Below, one piece after another: positions 14,258-15,366 of a stretch of DNA of 15,366 bases. The notes beneath the pieces were generated by a model. It was not told where the DNA came from. It did no database searches and worked only from the letters and a program-made list of their open reading frames with translations. Position 1 is the first letter of the stretch. Every line of letters starts with the position of its first letter. Position numbers and translations under genes: made by a program. The stretch spans positions 1 through 15,366 of the forward strand of contig JASHPC010000103.1 of the NCBI GenBank assembly GCA_030038335.1, in the 5' to 3' direction. Source of the stretch: Vulcanimicrobiota bacterium (GTDB lineage: Bacteria > Vulcanimicrobiota > Vulcanimicrobiia > Vulcanimicrobiales > Vulcanimicrobiaceae).

Positions 14258-14581
14258 ATGGTACGGCGAACGGTGACGCTCTCGAAACAAACCGACAACG
14301 CGGTTTCCTTTCTTATCGGCGAACACGGTAACTACTCCGAGTTCGTCGATCAGGCTCTTCGCGCGTGCGCTCAACATGCGCGGATTGATGCGTGGCTCGC
14401 TGAGTGTGAACGCAAACATGGTCCAATTCCCAGCGAGGTAGCGGCGTGGGCAAAACAACAGGTGCGGAGTTGGCTCGAGGGCGTAGCGTCGCGATCGACA
14501 GCAGCGAGAGGTTTTCTCGATCAGCTGCGGCATAATGCAACAGTGGAGCGGGGCAGGATACGGCGATTCATCGCATCTTAG
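14258..14581 (+). CDS. Ribbon-helix-helix (CopG/antitoxin-like) protein without an adjacent toxin
   Basis: A 107-residue protein. Residues 1-37 fit a ribbon-helix-helix DNA-binding unit: VRRTVTLSKQTDNAVSFLI, then GNYSEFVDQALRA. A helical segment AWLAECERKHGPIPSEVAAWAK (described in pieces: AWLAECERKHG, then PIPSEVAAWAK) follows, as in antitoxins that normally sit directly before a PIN or RelE-type toxin gene. Such antitoxins usually end near residue 75-80. Here about 30 more residues follow (RSTAARGFLDQLRH onward), rich in Arg and without clear structure. No toxin reading frame is present in the 183 bases downstream. It may be an orphan regulator or the remnant of a broken toxin-antitoxin pair. 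It starts 24 bases after the permease stop with AAGGG upstream, so it could be cotranscribed with the permease. Confidence 0.7.
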   Translation: MVRRTVTLSKQTDNAVSFLIGEHGNYSEFVDQALRACAQHARIDAWLAECERKHGPIPSEVAAWAKQQVRSWLEGVASRSTAARGFLDQLRHNATVERGRIRRFIAS

Positions 14582-14764
14582 GTATGATCGATGAGGAGAT
14601 TTCGACGATATCCGACGCTGTGCGTTTGCCCTGACGCGTAGCTAGGCCAACAGAGGGGGCGGGCGCTAAGCCGGAAAAGTCGCATCTGTGGCTGCCTGGC
14701 GCGCCTTAGCTGCTATCGTACACATTGTCATTCGCTCGCCGCTCGCCGTGGACGTATCGTTCTC

Positions 14765-15366
14765 ATGACGGCGGTGCGCGCTGTTCTTACCATCGGCATC
14801 TCCCTGCTGATGCTTCTGCTCTTGGGTGTGCCGATGTTCGAAAATCCGCCGTCGTCCTATACCGGATTGACGATACGCGGAACGATGGAGATTGCAGGCA
14901 GCCCGCAAGCCATCGACAACGGGCCTTCTGCCATCACGGTTGCGCCGCGATCGCCGGCGTACCGTGCGGGACTGCGCACCGGCGACGTCATTTCGTGTCT
15001 TTCTCAGCGTACCGTGATGCGTATCGCGTCGTCGCACGCACCGTACACGAACTCACCGCTGACGTTCTGCGTACGCCGAGGCTCTTCGTGGCTGCCGGTG
15101 TCACTCGCTCCGCTGCGCAGGCCGCCGATCAGGTACGTCTACCTTTCTCTCCCCGCTGCCGCATTGCGACTCGCGGTGTACTTGATCTTTCTCGTCGTGG
15201 GCTGCGCCCTCGTCATGGCACGGCCCAGCGTCATGACGTGGCTGATCTTCGGGTATTGCGTGCTCAACGCACCGACGAGCGCGGCGGTTGCGATGGACGT
15301 CGGCGGGCCACTCGCCGTTATGAGCTGCCTCTTTCTCATCTCAGCGCTGGAGTCCACCGCAGCCCC
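14765..15366 (+). CDS. PDZ-like multi-pass membrane protein, 3' end outside the window
   Basis: From the ATG at 14765 the frame is open for 200 codons to the right edge. There is no earlier ATG, GTG or TTG in the preceding 60 bases of this frame, and the ribosome binding site is weak. A hydrophobic N-terminal helix (about 7-24) is followed by an extracytoplasmic segment. There, VAPRSPAYRAGLRTGDVIS at about 57-75 has the typical PDZ carboxylate-loop pattern (SPA-x-x-AGL-x-x-GD-x-I). LTFCVRRGSSWLPVSL then forms the following PDZ strands. From about 125 several more helices follow. PDZ-plus-multi-helix N-termini occur as sensory inputs in some membrane-bound kinases and phosphatases, and also in proteases; the output domain is not visible. 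It lies 183 bases after the ribbon-helix-helix gene, and I saw no clear promoter in that gap. Confidence 0.65.
   Translation, partial: MTAVRAVLTIGISLLMLLLLGVPMFENPPSSYTGLTIRGTMEIAGSPQAIDNGPSAITVAPRSPAYRAGLRTGDVISCLSQRTVMRIASSHAPYTNSPLTFCVRRGSSWLPVSLAPLRRPPIRYVYLSLPAAALRLAVYLIFLVVGCALVMARPSVMTWLIFGYCVLNAPTSAAVAMDVGGPLAVMSCLFLISALESTAA

Noticed and set aside
14582..14764. Possible RNA gene or terminator in the 183-base gap
   Set aside because: Only GCTAAG/CTTAGC (14665-14670 and 14705-14710) pair, too far apart and without a T-run; no tRNA cloverleaf or coding frame was found.

Overview
The window is GC-rich by eye and densely packed. Genes overlap by 1-20 bases, and GTG and TTG starts are common. 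The gene set suggests a bacterium outside the well-studied phyla: class II GlpX bisphosphatase, archaeal/eukaryotic-type prolyl-tRNA synthetase, Amj-type lipid II flippase, a Uma2-fold nuclease, an AbrB/PIN pair and a PduO-type adenosyltransferase. My best guess is an Eremiobacterota-like or similar soil or metagenome lineage, but this is weak inference; no marker for the phylum is present.

Layout. 1-536 (-): 5' part of glpX. 592-4228 (+): an envelope glycosylation operon with a PIG-V-like mannosyltransferase, a GtrA protein, a GT39-like glycosyltransferase and a 53-residue two-helix membrane protein, each start overlapping the previous stop. 4270-4836 (+): Uma2-fold protein with altered active-site residues, overlapping tail to tail with the next block. 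4822-9609 (-): one translationally coupled block read as proS, a secreted protein, an M16 zinc peptidase, amj and a TPR-like lipoprotein. 9653-10289 (-): an AbrB antitoxin / PIN toxin pair with its own promoter and operator-like palindromes, just upstream of proS. 10389-10958 (+): cob(I)alamin adenosyltransferase. 10959-12596 (-): PYROXD2-like FAD oxidoreductase. 12713-14233 (+): CAT-type amino acid permease. 14258-14581 (+): orphan ribbon-helix-helix protein. 14765-15366 (+): start of a PDZ-like multi-pass membrane protein that leaves the window.

The most interesting structure is a dispersed palindromic element of about 41-42 bp present three times (5466-5506, 12060-12101, 12642-12682) in the same orientation. 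Its flanks are nearly invariant. Its central hairpin has a fixed TTC loop but different stem sequences, and both arms change together, so pairing rather than sequence is kept. One copy is read in frame inside the oxidoreductase, one encodes the basic start of the lipoprotein signal peptide, and one lies in the divergent promoter region of the permease. The element therefore seems to be donating protein sequence to its host genes.

No rRNA, tRNA, CRISPR array, insertion sequence or known riboswitch was seen. No stretch above 300 bases lacks a gene; the longest gap is 14582-14764.
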